DNA of 64,000 nucleotides from Anaerotignum sp. MB30-C6 (GTDB lineage: Bacteria > Bacillota > Clostridia > Lachnospirales > Anaerotignaceae): contig NZ_CP133078.1 of assembly GCF_030908465.1 (NCBI RefSeq), positions 1,240,001 to 1,304,000 of the forward strand, in the 5' to 3' direction. Below the pieces are notes generated by a model. The model did no database searches, was not told the origin of the DNA, and worked only from the letters and a program-made list of their open reading frames with translations. A program made the translations under genes and the position numbers. Positions 16,036-24,792 of the stretch are shown in pieces; positions within the stretch are counted from its first letter, which is position 1, and every line of letters begins with the position of its first letter.

Positions 16036-17368
16036 ATACCAAAGCTATGCCACTGAATTCATTTTATCCCATCCCATATCGGCTGTATTTCTTGAAATGG
16101 GTTTAGGTAAAAGTGTGATTACCTTATCCGCCATCTTTGATTTGTGTTTGGATAGTTTCCTCGTTTGCAAGGTGTTAGTGATTGCGCCTTTAAGAGTAGC
16201 AAGAGATACATGGCCTGCCGAAATCAAAAAGTGGGATCATTTAAAAGGACTCTCTTATTCAGTGGCAGTGGGAACGGAAAAAGAAAGAATCGATGCCCTC
16301 AAGAAACAATCAACGCTATACATTATTAACCGTGAGAATGTGGATTGGTTGGTTCATAAAAGTGGTATTCCTTTTCATTTTGATATGGTGGTCATTGATG
16401 AGCTGTCATCCTTTAAGTCCTATGGTGCAAAGCGGTTTAAGAGTCTACTTAAAGTAAGACCCTCTGTAAAAAGAATAGTCGGTCTTACCGGTACTCCCTC
16501 CAGTAATGGATTGATGGATTTATGGGCAGAGTTTCGCATTCTTGATTTGGGTCAAAGGCTTGGACGCTACATTAGTCATTACCGAAACACCTATTTTAAG
16601 CCAGATAAGCGAAACGCTCAGATTATATTTTCTTATAAACCACTACCCGGTGCTGAAGATGAAATTTACAAACAAATATCAGACATCACCATTTCTATGA
16701 AATCTACCGATTATCTCAAGATGCCTGAATATGTCAGTAATGAAGTGTTCGTCACTTTGAGTGATAAGGAATGGAAGATCTATTCAGATTTCAAGGAAGA
16801 TATGGTTGCTAACTTAGGTGATGAAGAAATTGATGCGGTTAATGCGGCAGTCCTTTCTGGGAAACTGCTACAGATGGCAAATGGTGCTGTATACGATAGC
16901 GGGAATAAGGCCCATATGATTCATGATAAAAAGCTAGATGCCTTGGAAGATTTAATTGAAGGAGCAAATGGGAAACCAGTTCTTGTTGCTTATTGGTATA
17001 AGCATGATTTAGAACGGATTAAAGAGCGATTTCCGGTAAGGCAAATTCAGTCATCAAAGGATATTGAGGATTGGAATGATGGCACGATACCCGTAGCTGT
17101 TATTCATCCAGCCAGTGCCGGTCATGGTCTTAATCTTCAAAGCGGTGGTTCAACGCTTATCTGGTTTGGTCTGACCTGGTCACTAGAGCTGTATCAACAA
17201 ACCAATGCAAGACTTTATAGGCAGGGTCAAAGGGATACAGTTATTGTTCACCACATCATCACCAAAGACACCATCGATGAAGACGTGCTGCTTGCACTCA
17301 CAAAAAAGGAGAAAACTCAAGATGCCTTGATTGATGCGGTAAAGGCGAATTTAGAGGTGATGCGATGA
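16016..17368 (+). CDS. SNF2/DEAD-box-type helicase
   Basis: A 450-residue superfamily-2 helicase. Motif Ia-type FLEMGLGKS with Walker A is at about 24-32, the DEAH-equivalent VIDELSSFKS at about 125-134, LTGTPSSNG near 156-164 and motif VI QQTNARLYRQGQ near 395-406. The start is GTG 16016, eight bases after GGAGGG; an upstream TTG lies within the ribosome binding site. It overlaps VRR-NUC by 20 bases and the next gene by ATGA, so the three are translationally coupled. Confidence 0.92.
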   Translation: MKYKPHEYQSYATEFILSHPISAVFLEMGLGKSVITLSAIFDLCLDSFLVCKVLVIAPLRVARDTWPAEIKKWDHLKGLSYSVAVGTEKERIDALKKQSTLYIINRENVDWLVHKSGIPFHFDMVVIDELSSFKSYGAKRFKSLLKVRPSVKRIVGLTGTPSSNGLMDLWAEFRILDLGQRLGRYISHYRNTYFKPDKRNAQIIFSYKPLPGAEDEIYKQISDITISMKSTDYLKMPEYVSNEVFVTLSDKEWKIYSDFKEDMVANLGDEEIDAVNAAVLSGKLLQMANGAVYDSGNKAHMIHDKKLDALEDLIEGANGKPVLVAYWYKHDLERIKERFPVRQIQSSKDIEDWNDGTIPVAVIHPASAGHGLNLQSGGSTLIWFGLTWSLELYQQTNARLYRQGQRDTVIVHHIITKDTIDEDVLLALTKKEKTQDALIDAVKANLEVMR

Positions 17369-17586
17369 CAGAACATTATCAAAATTTAGCCAATGCCATT
17401 ATTTTGATGGCTGTTAAGGATTATAGAGATGCCTTAAAGAAACTAAAGAAACGGCCTAGATATGGGCCTGCACATGATATAAAAAACGAGGTGGAGAGGT
17501 TCTTCCGCTCTGATTGGTATAGAGAACTTACCTCTGTTGATGGGAATGTCCTAATCAAAAAGCTACAAGCGGAGGTGAGCGAGTAA
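17365..17586 (+). CDS. small phage protein of unknown function
   Basis: A 73-residue basic protein, coupled by ATGA to the SNF2 gene and sharing its stop with the next start. It is rich in Lys/Arg (KKLKKRPRYGP), with a conserved-looking end ERFFRSDWYRELTSVDG. Small genes of this type regularly sit between the helicase and the late activator in related prophages. No function can be assigned. Confidence 0.75.
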   Translation: MTEHYQNLANAIILMAVKDYRDALKKLKKRPRYGPAHDIKNEVERFFRSDWYRELTSVDGNVLIKKLQAEVSE

Positions 17587-18011
17587 TGAAAGCAAAAGAA
17601 TATTTACATCAAGCCTACAGGCTAGATAAACGAATCCAATCCAACATTGAGGAAATAGAAAGGCTAAGGGAGCTATCGACCAGTGTTTCCTCCCCTAGTT
17701 GGGGTGAGAGAATACAAACCCAGCGGCATACCGATGCTTTGTTTGTCAGATACCTGGAGCGAATTGAAGAACTTCAAATCAAGATTAATGATGAGGTGGA
17801 TCATCTTGTAGCACTTAAAGCAGAGATTCGAGATGTGATTAATAAAGTAACGGATATCGATGAACGCATGGTGTTACGTTACCGCTACGTTCATAACTTT
17901 ACCTGGGAGCAAATCGGTGATGAGCTGAACGCTGACAGGACTACTGTTTACAGGTGGCATAACGCAGCACTTAAGCATGTGGTTCTTCCTGAAAATCCAA
18001 TTCAGATATAA
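17586..18011 (+). CDS. DUF1492 / ArpU-like late transcription activator
   Basis: A 141-residue protein with an N-terminal coiled-coil (about 10-90) and a C-terminal sigma-region-4-like HTH, MVLRYRYVHNFTWEQIGDEL then RTTVYRWHNAALK. This is the DUF1492 layout. Such proteins stand at the end of the early genes and activate late transcription; a candidate late promoter and the HNH-terminase block follow directly. Confidence 0.85.
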   Translation: MKAKEYLHQAYRLDKRIQSNIEEIERLRELSTSVSSPSWGERIQTQRHTDALFVRYLERIEELQIKINDEVDHLVALKAEIRDVINKVTDIDERMVLRYRYVHNFTWEQIGDELNADRTTVYRWHNAALKHVVLPENPIQI

Positions 18012-18022
18012 CTTGCACATGT

Positions 18023-18073
18023 TGCAACACTATGCAACAAGATACCACTATGGCATCCATGTTACATTATAAT
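18023..18073 (+). promoter_or_regulatory. candidate activator-dependent late promoter
   Basis: TATAAT at 18068-18073 has no -35 box. Instead two TGCAACA repeats in direct orientation lie at about 18023-18040, as expected for a promoter that needs an activator such as the DUF1492 protein encoded just upstream. Confidence 0.45.
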
Positions 18074-18094
18074 CAGCAAGATAGAATACTTACC

Positions 18095-18125
18095 AAGCCT
18101 TGTGGGTCATGCTGCAGGGCTTTTT
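18095..18125 (+). terminator. hairpin with T-run upstream of the HNH gene
   Basis: AAGCCTTG (18095-18102) pairs with CAGGGCTT (18115-18122) with one wobble, followed by T-rich sequence. It would end early transcription or attenuate late transcription. Confidence 0.6.
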
Positions 18126-18151
18126 CTATGCCAAGAAAGCGAGGTGATGAG

Positions 18152-18511
18152 ATGCCAAGAAAACCGAAACGACCGTGCAGTACACCAGGCTGTCCGAACT
18201 TAACCGATGGTCAGTACTGTGATGAACATAAATTAATAGAACGTAGACGCTATGACAAATATCAACGGTCAAGCGATGTCAACAAAAAGTATGGCAGAGC
18301 CTGGAAAAGAATCCGTGACCGCTATGCACGAGAACATCCCCTGTGTGAGATGTGTAAAGAGGATGGAAGACTAACTCCCACTGATGAAGTGCATCACATC
18401 CTCCCTGTCTCTCAAGGTGGTACACACAATAGAAGTAATTTGATGTCCTTATGTAAATCCTGTCACAACAAGATTCATTTAGAACTCGGTGATCGACAGA
18501 TTCGTAGCTGA
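18152..18511 (+). CDS. HNH endonuclease (packaging-associated)
   Basis: A 119-residue protein. Two zinc-binding CxxC pairs (CEMCKEDGR and CKSCHNKIH) frame the HNH core EVHHILPVSQGGTHNRSNL. A short Cys-rich N-terminus (CSTPGCPNLTDGQYC) precedes it. The start is ATG 18152 after GAGGTGATGAG. HNH proteins next to the small terminase are needed for DNA packaging in many siphoviruses. Confidence 0.92.
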   Translation: MPRKPKRPCSTPGCPNLTDGQYCDEHKLIERRRYDKYQRSSDVNKKYGRAWKRIRDRYAREHPLCEMCKEDGRLTPTDEVHHILPVSQGGTHNRSNLMSLCKSCHNKIHLELGDRQIRS

Positions 18512-18630
18512 GCCAAGGGGGAGGTCAAATCTCTAGACCTCTTATGGCGGACAACGGCCTGGGGCTTCGCGTGTAAAAATCAGAAATCAAAGGGGGTATT
18601 AAAGACTTTTAGGAAAGTGGGGTGAAAAAC

Positions 18631-19170
18631 ATGGCGAAAGACGGAACAGCGAGAGGCGGTCAGCGCGTTGGTGCTGGAAGGAAATCAAAGGCTCTAACCG
18701 ATAAAATTGCTGATGGCAGATTAAATGGTGCCATGGTACTGCCAGAACCAACGGATATAGAAGGTGCAGATGTGCCAGCTGTAAAAGATTATTTAAAGGC
18801 TACTCAGAAAAATGGCAAAGACCTCTGTGCAGAAGATATATATATCGAAACTTACAAGTGGCTAAAGGATCGTGGCTGCGAAATGTTAGTAAACAACCAG
18901 CTAATCGAGCAGTATGCCATGAGTGTTTCTCGTTGGATTCAGTGTGAAGAGTGTATTTCAGAGTATGGCTTTCTTGCAAAGCACCCAACCACTTCAGCTG
19001 CCATCGCATCACCTTATGTTGCGATGAGTCGTGAATACATGAAACAGGTCAATCAGTGCTGGTATCAGATTTACCAAATTGTAAAAGAAAACTGCTCTGT
19101 GGAGTTTGGAGGCAGAAGTCCACAGGATGATTTGATGGAGCGCTTATTATCTGCTCGGAAAGGAAAATAA
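18631..19170 (+). CDS. phage terminase small subunit (P27-like)
   Basis: A 179-residue protein with a basic N-terminus (GGQRVGAGRKSK), an HTH-like middle and the P27 terminase small-subunit pattern. ATG 18631 or GTG 18622 are both possible; GGGGTG favours the ATG. It lies between HNH and an inserted methylation module, whereas small and large terminase genes are usually adjacent; the large subunit is 5.6 kb away. It recognises phage DNA for packaging. Confidence 0.85.
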   Translation: MAKDGTARGGQRVGAGRKSKALTDKIADGRLNGAMVLPEPTDIEGADVPAVKDYLKATQKNGKDLCAEDIYIETYKWLKDRGCEMLVNNQLIEQYAMSVSRWIQCEECISEYGFLAKHPTTSAAIASPYVAMSREYMKQVNQCWYQIYQIVKENCSVEFGGRSPQDDLMERLLSARKGK

Positions 19171-19171
19171 A

Positions 19172-20335
19172 ATGAAAAAATATAGAACGTGCGAAAGTGT
19201 CTGTAAAGGTCATCCCGATAAATTATGTGACCTTATTTCAGATAGCATTTTAGATGCGTGTTTAAGAAAAGATAAATCCTCTCGTGTTGCTTGTGAGGTG
19301 ATGGCAACCAAAGGACACATCATTGTTGCCGGTGAGATTACCTGCTCAAAGAGAATTGACATTAGAGGTGTTGTCCGCCGTGTTCTTACGGATGTGGGCT
19401 ACAATCCTAGAAAGTTTTTAGTCTTTGTCTATGTCCATCAACAAAGTAAAGATATCGCAGGTGGTGTGGATCAAGCCTTGGAATCTCGTGAGGGTGATAT
19501 GTCATGGTATTCCATGTTAGGAGCGGGTGACCAAGGCACCGTTTATGGCTATGCCACCAATGAAACTAGTGAGAAACTACCTCTCCCCTTAGTCTTATCC
19601 CATGCCATTTGCGAAAAGCTAGATAAGGTGATGAAGAATGGTGTGATCAAAGACATTGGTCCTGATGGAAAGGCTCAAGTTACCGTTGAATATGAAGGTG
19701 ACAAACCAAAACGAATTAAGACCATCGTTGTCTCCGTTCAACACAGTGCAGATAAAGATTTAGATGTTTTAAGAAATGAAGTCATTGCCCAGGTGCTTTG
19801 GCCTGTCTTTGAGAAGTATCCATTTGACGATGAGACTGAGATCCTCATTAATCCTAGTGGACGATTTGTTGAAGGAGGACCAGCAGCTGATACCGGTCTT
19901 ACGGGAAGAAAAATCATGGTTGATACCTATGGCGGACTCGCCGCCCATGGTGGCGGTGCATTTTCAGGAAAAGACCCGACAAAAGTTGACCGCAGTGGTG
20001 CCTATATGGCAAGGGCGATTGCAAAGAATATCGTTCGATGTGGCTTTGCTAAGCGATGTCAGGTAGCGATTTCCTATGCAATTGGAAAAGCAGATCCTGT
20101 TGCTCTTGAGATTGATACCTTTGGAACAGGCACGGTGGAAGAAAGTATCCTTTGCCGTGCTGTGTTAGATGTATTCAATCTAAGACCTGCAGCCATTATC
20201 GAAAAGCTAAAACTGACGGATGTCATTTATGCAGATACAGCTACTTACGGCCATTTCAGATATGGCTTAAGCACGTGGGAATTTCTAGATTGCTATACAG
20301 AACTAAGGGAGGCGGTAAACAAATATGTTGATTGA
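19172..20335 (+). CDS. metK: phage-encoded S-adenosylmethionine synthetase
   Basis: A 387-residue enzyme that makes SAM from ATP and methionine. The family motifs GHPDK (14-18), GAGDQG (about 118-123) and GGGAFSGKDPTKVDRSGAY (about 259-277) are intact, and length is normal, so it is probably active. It starts 2 bases after the small terminase and overlaps a DNA methyltransferase, which uses SAM; together with the cytosine methyltransferase that follows, it forms a self-sufficient methylation cassette. Phages more often carry SAM-destroying enzymes, so the gene suggests that heavy DNA methylation matters to this phage. Confidence 0.95.
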   Translation: MKKYRTCESVCKGHPDKLCDLISDSILDACLRKDKSSRVACEVMATKGHIIVAGEITCSKRIDIRGVVRRVLTDVGYNPRKFLVFVYVHQQSKDIAGGVDQALESREGDMSWYSMLGAGDQGTVYGYATNETSEKLPLPLVLSHAICEKLDKVMKNGVIKDIGPDGKAQVTVEYEGDKPKRIKTIVVSVQHSADKDLDVLRNEVIAQVLWPVFEKYPFDDETEILINPSGRFVEGGPAADTGLTGRKIMVDTYGGLAAHGGGAFSGKDPTKVDRSGAYMARAIAKNIVRCGFAKRCQVAISYAIGKADPVALEIDTFGTGTVEESILCRAVLDVFNLRPAAIIEKLKLTDVIYADTATYGHFRYGLSTWEFLDCYTELREAVNKYVD

Positions 20336-21560
20336 AAAGAAGAACACAAAAGACCTCATCCCTGCAATATACAATCCTCGTAAAGATTTGAAACCAGGAG
20401 ATGCAGAATACGATAAATTAAAACGATCCATTGAACAATTTGGTTATGTAGAGCCGGTTATCTGGAATAAGGTGACCGGCCATGTTGTTGGTGGGCATCA
20501 AAGACTGAAGGTTCTCATGGATATGGGTATTTCTGAAGTTGAGAGTGTTGTTATCGAAATGGACGAAGAGAAAGAGAAAGCACTCAACATCGCACTCAAT
20601 AAAATTAGCGGTGATTGGGATAAGGATAAATTAGCTCTTTTAATTTCAGATTTACAAGGTGTAGATTTTGATGTTTCCCTAACTGGATTTGACCCTAAAG
20701 AACTGGATGACTTATTTAAAGACACGCTGAAAGAGGGGATCCACGATGATGACTTTGATGTGGAGACAGAACTAAAAAAGCCTGCTATCAGCAAGCTTGG
20801 TGACATCTGGACGCTTGGCAGACACAGGCTTATCTGTGGTGACTCCACCAAAGAAGAAACCTATGATGTGCTGATGAATAAAAAGAAGGCAAACTTGTGT
20901 GTAACAGATCCTCCCTACAATGTGAATTATGAAGGCACTGCAGGAAAGATTAAAAATGACCATATGGGAAATGATGCCTTCTACCAGTTCCTCTTAGATG
21001 CCTTTATCAACATCGAAGAAGTTCTGGCAGACGATGCCTCCATCTATGTATTTCATGCCGACACCGAAGGATTTAATTTTAGAAAAGCTTTCTCGGATGC
21101 CGGTTTTTATTTGTCTGGCTGTTGTATCTGGAAAAAGGACTCCCTTGTACTGGGGCGTTCTCCTTATCAATGGCAGCACGAACCTGTGCTGTTTGGCTGG
21201 AAAAAGAAAGGCAAGCATCAGTGGTATACGGGCAGGAAAGAAACCACCATCTGGGAATTTGATAAGCCGAAGAGAAATGGAGACCATCCTACGATGAAAC
21301 CTATCCCTCTGCTCGCCTATCCGATTTTGAACTCCTCGATGACTAACACCATTGTGATAGATCCTTTTGGCGGCAGTGGTAGTACCTTAATTGCTTGTGA
21401 ACAATCAGAGCGCATTTGCTACACGGCAGAATTAGATGAAAAGTTTTGCGATGTCATCATCAAACGCTACATTGAACAGGTCGGAACTTCTACCGATGTC
21501 AGCGTCCAAAGGGATGGGCTGAGCTACAACTATGGTGAACTGGAGGTTGCTGATGGTTAA
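20325..21560 (+). CDS. ParB-domain/DNA adenine (or N4-cytosine) methyltransferase fusion
   Basis: A 411-residue protein. Residues 1-110 are a ParB-like nuclease domain (GHVVGGHQRLKVL). Residues 160-400 are a beta-class amino-methyltransferase with the catalytic TDPPYNVNYEG near 195 placed before the SAM motif DPFGGSGST near 346. It overlaps the SAM synthetase by 11 bases and the cytosine methyltransferase by 8. It should modify phage DNA against restriction. Confidence 0.92.
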   Translation: MLIEKKNTKDLIPAIYNPRKDLKPGDAEYDKLKRSIEQFGYVEPVIWNKVTGHVVGGHQRLKVLMDMGISEVESVVIEMDEEKEKALNIALNKISGDWDKDKLALLISDLQGVDFDVSLTGFDPKELDDLFKDTLKEGIHDDDFDVETELKKPAISKLGDIWTLGRHRLICGDSTKEETYDVLMNKKKANLCVTDPPYNVNYEGTAGKIKNDHMGNDAFYQFLLDAFINIEEVLADDASIYVFHADTEGFNFRKAFSDAGFYLSGCCIWKKDSLVLGRSPYQWQHEPVLFGWKKKGKHQWYTGRKETTIWEFDKPKRNGDHPTMKPIPLLAYPILNSSMTNTIVIDPFGGSGSTLIACEQSERICYTAELDEKFCDVIIKRYIEQVGTSTDVSVQRDGLSYNYGELEVADG

Positions 21561-23289
21561 TCTAACCCTTGGCAGTCTTTTTGATGGTTCAGGTGGTTTT
21601 CCTTTAGGCGGTTTAATTTCTGGTATTACCCCAGTATGGGCATCGGAGATTGAACCGTTTCCTATTAGGGTGACAACGAAAAGGCTGCCTTTTATCAAAC
21701 ATTATGGAGATATTTCTTGCATGGATGGCAGTAAGATAGAACCGGTAGATATTATTACTTTTGGCTCACCTTGTCAGGATTTATCCATAGCAGGTAAGCG
21801 TGATGGCTTGGATGGTAAACGTTCAAGTCTTTTTTATGAGGCCATCCGAATTGTAAAAGAAATGAGGTGTGCTACAGATGGCAAAAAACCAAAATATATT
21901 GTCTGGGAAAACGTACCTGGAGCCTTCTCATCAAACAAAGGAGAAGATTTCAGATGTGTCCTTGAAGGCATCTGCCACATCAAGGATGAAACCTTATCAG
22001 TTCCTAAGATTGATAAGTGGAAACAAGCAGGAAGTATTGTGGGAGATCATTTCTCCCTTGCCTGGCGAGTGCTTGACGCTCAATACTGGGGAGTTCCCCA
22101 ACGAAGAAAACGCATCTTCCTTGTCGCAGATTTTGCAGGTGGGGGTGCCGGAGAAATACTATTTAAGTCAGAAGGCTTGTCTGGGTATTCTAAAAAGAGC
22201 ATCCGCTCGTGGCAAGGAACTGCCAGCAACTTTGCAGACAGCACTGGAGAGACAGGCACAATCTGCTTAAATGACCAGGGCGGTAATCGTATGGATGTGA
22301 CAAAGGATATCACTTGTACCCTACGTGCTAAGTCAAATCATCCACCTTGTGTTATGGACTCGGCTGTTTTTGATAATCATGGAAAGGATACACGTTTTAC
22401 TGGGCCAATTGATGTTGCACCAACGATTTCAGCGACATATGGAACAGGAGGCAACAACCAACCATTTGTTGTGGAGAATTCTAAGACTTATGATGTGCGA
22501 TTTACCTCGGAAGGAACTGTAAATGCTCGTTCCAATGTTTACGAGAGTGACACGGCAAGAACGATTGATACGTCAGGTAATGCACCGGACAGCAATCAAG
22601 GTGGTATTGCAGTGGTGGAATCGTATGGCTTACAAGGTTCTATGATAGGACGGGCAGACAAGAATGGACCTCAAGGTGATGGTGTGAATGAGGAGCTTAG
22701 CTTTACTCTAAATACTGTAGATAAACACGCTGTGGTCTATGCCATTGATAGGGAGTCATTTAACTGCGGTCAAAACTATGCTAGAAACCTTGGGATTACT
22801 GAAGATGGAATTAATTCAACACTGAAGGCGCAAGGCCCCAGTGCTGTTGCAACTCCTACCTATTCATCCAGTAAAGCATCGTTTTTTACAAATGCCAATG
22901 AGGAACTTGCCAATACTTTAGTAGCTACAGATTACAAGGATCCACCACTTGTGAATGTCAATGGTTGTGTCGATTATACGGTGAGAAGATTAACACCAAC
23001 CGAGTGTGCAAGACTGCAAGGTTTTCCAGACTGGTGGTGCAGTGATTTAGGCATAGAGAACCCAACAATGAAAGACCTTCAGATTTGGTATGACATTTTT
23101 GAAACGTACCGTAAAGCGACTGGTAGTTATTCGAAACCAAAGACCTTAAAGCAAATAACGAAATGGCTTAAAAACCCTCATTCAGATTCTGCGGAATACA
23201 AGATGTGGGGTAATGGTGTGGCTCTGCCTAACGTGTGTTTTGTACTATCGGGCATTGTTTGGTATACACAATTAGAGGGTAATACTTAG
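21553..23289 (+). CDS. large C5-cytosine DNA methyltransferase with repeated target-recognition region
   Basis: A 578-residue enzyme. Motif I is LFDGSGGFPLGG, IV FGSPCQDLS (catalytic Cys), VI VWENVPG, VIII WGVPQRRKRIFLVAD and X MWGNGVALP. The start is ATG 21553, six bases after GGAGG. Between motifs VIII and IX about 220 residues (nt 22280-22960) hold some six imperfect repeats of a T-(L/I)-x-A...P-x-V-V unit, such as CTLRAKSNHPPCVM and NTLVATDYKDPPLV. Repeated recognition units are known in multispecific phage methyltransferases, so this enzyme may methylate several sites. Confidence 0.9.
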   Translation: MVNLTLGSLFDGSGGFPLGGLISGITPVWASEIEPFPIRVTTKRLPFIKHYGDISCMDGSKIEPVDIITFGSPCQDLSIAGKRDGLDGKRSSLFYEAIRIVKEMRCATDGKKPKYIVWENVPGAFSSNKGEDFRCVLEGICHIKDETLSVPKIDKWKQAGSIVGDHFSLAWRVLDAQYWGVPQRRKRIFLVADFAGGGAGEILFKSEGLSGYSKKSIRSWQGTASNFADSTGETGTICLNDQGGNRMDVTKDITCTLRAKSNHPPCVMDSAVFDNHGKDTRFTGPIDVAPTISATYGTGGNNQPFVVENSKTYDVRFTSEGTVNARSNVYESDTARTIDTSGNAPDSNQGGIAVVESYGLQGSMIGRADKNGPQGDGVNEELSFTLNTVDKHAVVYAIDRESFNCGQNYARNLGITEDGINSTLKAQGPSAVATPTYSSSKASFFTNANEELANTLVATDYKDPPLVNVNGCVDYTVRRLTPTECARLQGFPDWWCSDLGIENPTMKDLQIWYDIFETYRKATGSYSKPKTLKQITKWLKNPHSDSAEYKMWGNGVALPNVCFVLSGIVWYTQLEGNT

Positions 23290-23316
23290 GGTTTCTTTCT
23301 ACACCAAATAATCGAG

Positions 23317-23356
23317 AAAAAGCTTGCTATATCAGTGCTTTAGAGTGATATATGTA
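23317..23356 (+). repeat. promoter-like repeat, copy 1
   Basis: AAAAAGCTTGCTAT followed by GCTTTAGAGTGATATATGTA is closely matched at 47697-47736, before the recombinases. TTGCTA and an ATATAT-type hexamer are spaced 18 bases, so it may be a shared promoter or operator. A GC-TTT hairpin overlaps it. Confidence 0.5.
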
Positions 23357-23384
23357 CATACCAAAACAAAAGGAGGTTTTGTAC

Positions 23385-24074
23385 ATGGTCATTAAATATA
23401 ACGTAACAGGAGCAGAAAGAAAAAGGCTGGTCGCAGCTCTTAGTAATCTCATGGGAGTTAAAGCTAAGTACCTTGGAATGCCTAGCATGGCTTATGAGGT
23501 GAGTGATTTTATCATCGATAAGAATGGAAACCTTGAACTCAGCGACAAGGCAAATCGCACGGAAATCGAGCGTGTGGCTAGGCATTTAGCCAGCGAGGGT
23601 TTTATTGCTGAGGAAGAGATAAGCGCTACAGAGGGCAAACAAACGGCAGACAGCGAGGAGTTTGGCCTTACAGTTTCCATGCCAAGGAGCAACTTTTCTG
23701 AAGGCGCACTTGAAAACTTACAAGCACTTGTTGAGGCAAAAGGAGAACTAATTCGTCATGCACTTGGTGTAGAAGAATTGCCGATTGAAATTTCTGAAGA
23801 TGAAGTTTCATTTCCTTGGTTTGAAGAGTTACCAACACCAGAAGAGATTAAAGCATATACCCACTTCATTTCAGCCTTATCAGAGATGGCGATAAATCAG
23901 AAACGCATCACGGTGAAAGAGAAAGAAGTAGAAAATGAAAAATACGCATTTAGATGCTTTTTGCTCCGCCTTGGCTTTATTGGAAAAGACTATAAAGATG
24001 AGCGAAAAATACTGCTTAGAAACCTGACAGGTTCATCGGCATTTAAAGGAGGAGCAAAAAATGAGGATAATTAG
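23385..24074 (+). CDS. phage protein annotated in relatives as 'virulence-related', unknown function
   Basis: A 229-residue protein. ATG 23385 follows AAGGAGG. The N-terminus, KYNVTGAERKRLVAALSNLM, is conserved in a family found beside DUF4314/DUF5049 genes in Firmicutes phages and conjugative elements. The middle is acidic (residues 75-160) and the C-terminus helical and basic. No catalytic motif is visible. It starts a four-gene cluster of small proteins with overlapping ends. Confidence 0.7.
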   Translation: MVIKYNVTGAERKRLVAALSNLMGVKAKYLGMPSMAYEVSDFIIDKNGNLELSDKANRTEIERVARHLASEGFIAEEEISATEGKQTADSEEFGLTVSMPRSNFSEGALENLQALVEAKGELIRHALGVEELPIEISEDEVSFPWFEELPTPEEIKAYTHFISALSEMAINQKRITVKEKEVENEKYAFRCFLLRLGFIGKDYKDERKILLRNLTGSSAFKGGAKNEDN

Positions 24075-24291
24075 TAAAGAACGGTTACAAAATCTTCGTG
24101 AGAAGTACCCTGTAGGATGCCGAGTAGAATTACTAAGAATGGATGATATTCAAGCTCCAATGATTGGCACAAAAGGAACAGTCATAGGTGTTGATGACAT
24201 CGGCTCCATAATGGTGTCTTGGGATACAGGCTCCAGTTTATCCGTAGTCTTTGGAGAAGACCTTTGCAGGAGGGTTGAAGATGACAAGTAA
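24061..24291 (+). CDS. DUF4314 protein
   Basis: A 76-residue protein. YPVGCRVELLRMDD, GTKGTVIGVDDIGSIMVSWD and the GSSLSVVFGED end are the DUF4314 pattern, an SH3-like small barrel by appearance. It overlaps both neighbours. A paralogue is at 59239-59520 in the adjacent element. Function unknown. Confidence 0.85.
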   Translation: MRIISKERLQNLREKYPVGCRVELLRMDDIQAPMIGTKGTVIGVDDIGSIMVSWDTGSSLSVVFGEDLCRRVEDDK

Positions 24292-24460
24292 GATAAAAGA
24301 GCAGATTCTTGCCATTCGAGATTCTGGTGAAACCAATATGTTTGATGTGCGAAAAATACAGGAAATCGCTCTGAGGGAAGGATATGACGAGCTACTTATT
24401 TACCTTGCAGATAACGTTGGTGCCTATTCCCGGTTCATTCTGACCGGTAAGGAGGAATAA
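24281..24460 (+). CDS. DUF5049-like small protein
   Basis: A 59-residue protein, start ATG 24281 after GCAGGAGGG. The sequence EQILAIRDSGETNMFDVRKI followed by ALREGYDELLIYL fits the DUF5049 family of phage and conjugative-element proteins. It overlaps DUF4314 by 11 bases. Function unknown. Confidence 0.8.
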   Translation: MTSKIKEQILAIRDSGETNMFDVRKIQEIALREGYDELLIYLADNVGAYSRFILTGKEE

Positions 24461-24464
24461 AACC

Positions 24465-24689
24465 GTGTGGAAAGAAGGTAGCATTAAAGTTCATGATAGC
24501 ATTATCCATTATTGGGTAAAGTGCTATGAGAAAAGCTCGAAACTTGGCATTGACAAAGGACGCATCTCTAAGCTCATGCTTAAGCGCAAGGAAGAGATTA
24601 TTGCAAATTATGACCGAGGCTGGGACATTGAGCCTGTGGATGAGGATGCAGAAATTGCACTTGCAATCTTATTATTAGAACACAACTAA
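24465..24689 (+). CDS. small phage protein, unknown function
   Basis: A 74-residue protein with a GTG start after GGAGGAATAAAACC. IHYWVKCYEKSSKLGIDKGR followed by an acidic C-terminus; it closes the small-gene cluster before the packaging and head genes. I recognise the type from related prophages but not a function. Confidence 0.7.
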   Translation: MWKEGSIKVHDSIIHYWVKCYEKSSKLGIDKGRISKLMLKRKEEIIANYDRGWDIEPVDEDAEIALAILLLEHN

Positions 24690-24702
24690 ATAGCAATAGA
24701 GG

Positions 24703-24724
24703 ACAGTGCCAACATTGGCTCTGT
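24703..24724 (+). terminator. weak hairpin before the large terminase
   Basis: ACAG.GCCA and TGGC.CTGT pair with one internal mismatch and are followed by a short T-rich run. It may partly separate early from structural transcription. Confidence 0.35.
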
Positions 24725-24792
24725 TTCTCGTATAGAAAGAGTAATAAGGCTTGCTTGATGCGGGTCTATTTTTATGCTCATTTTGAAGGGAG

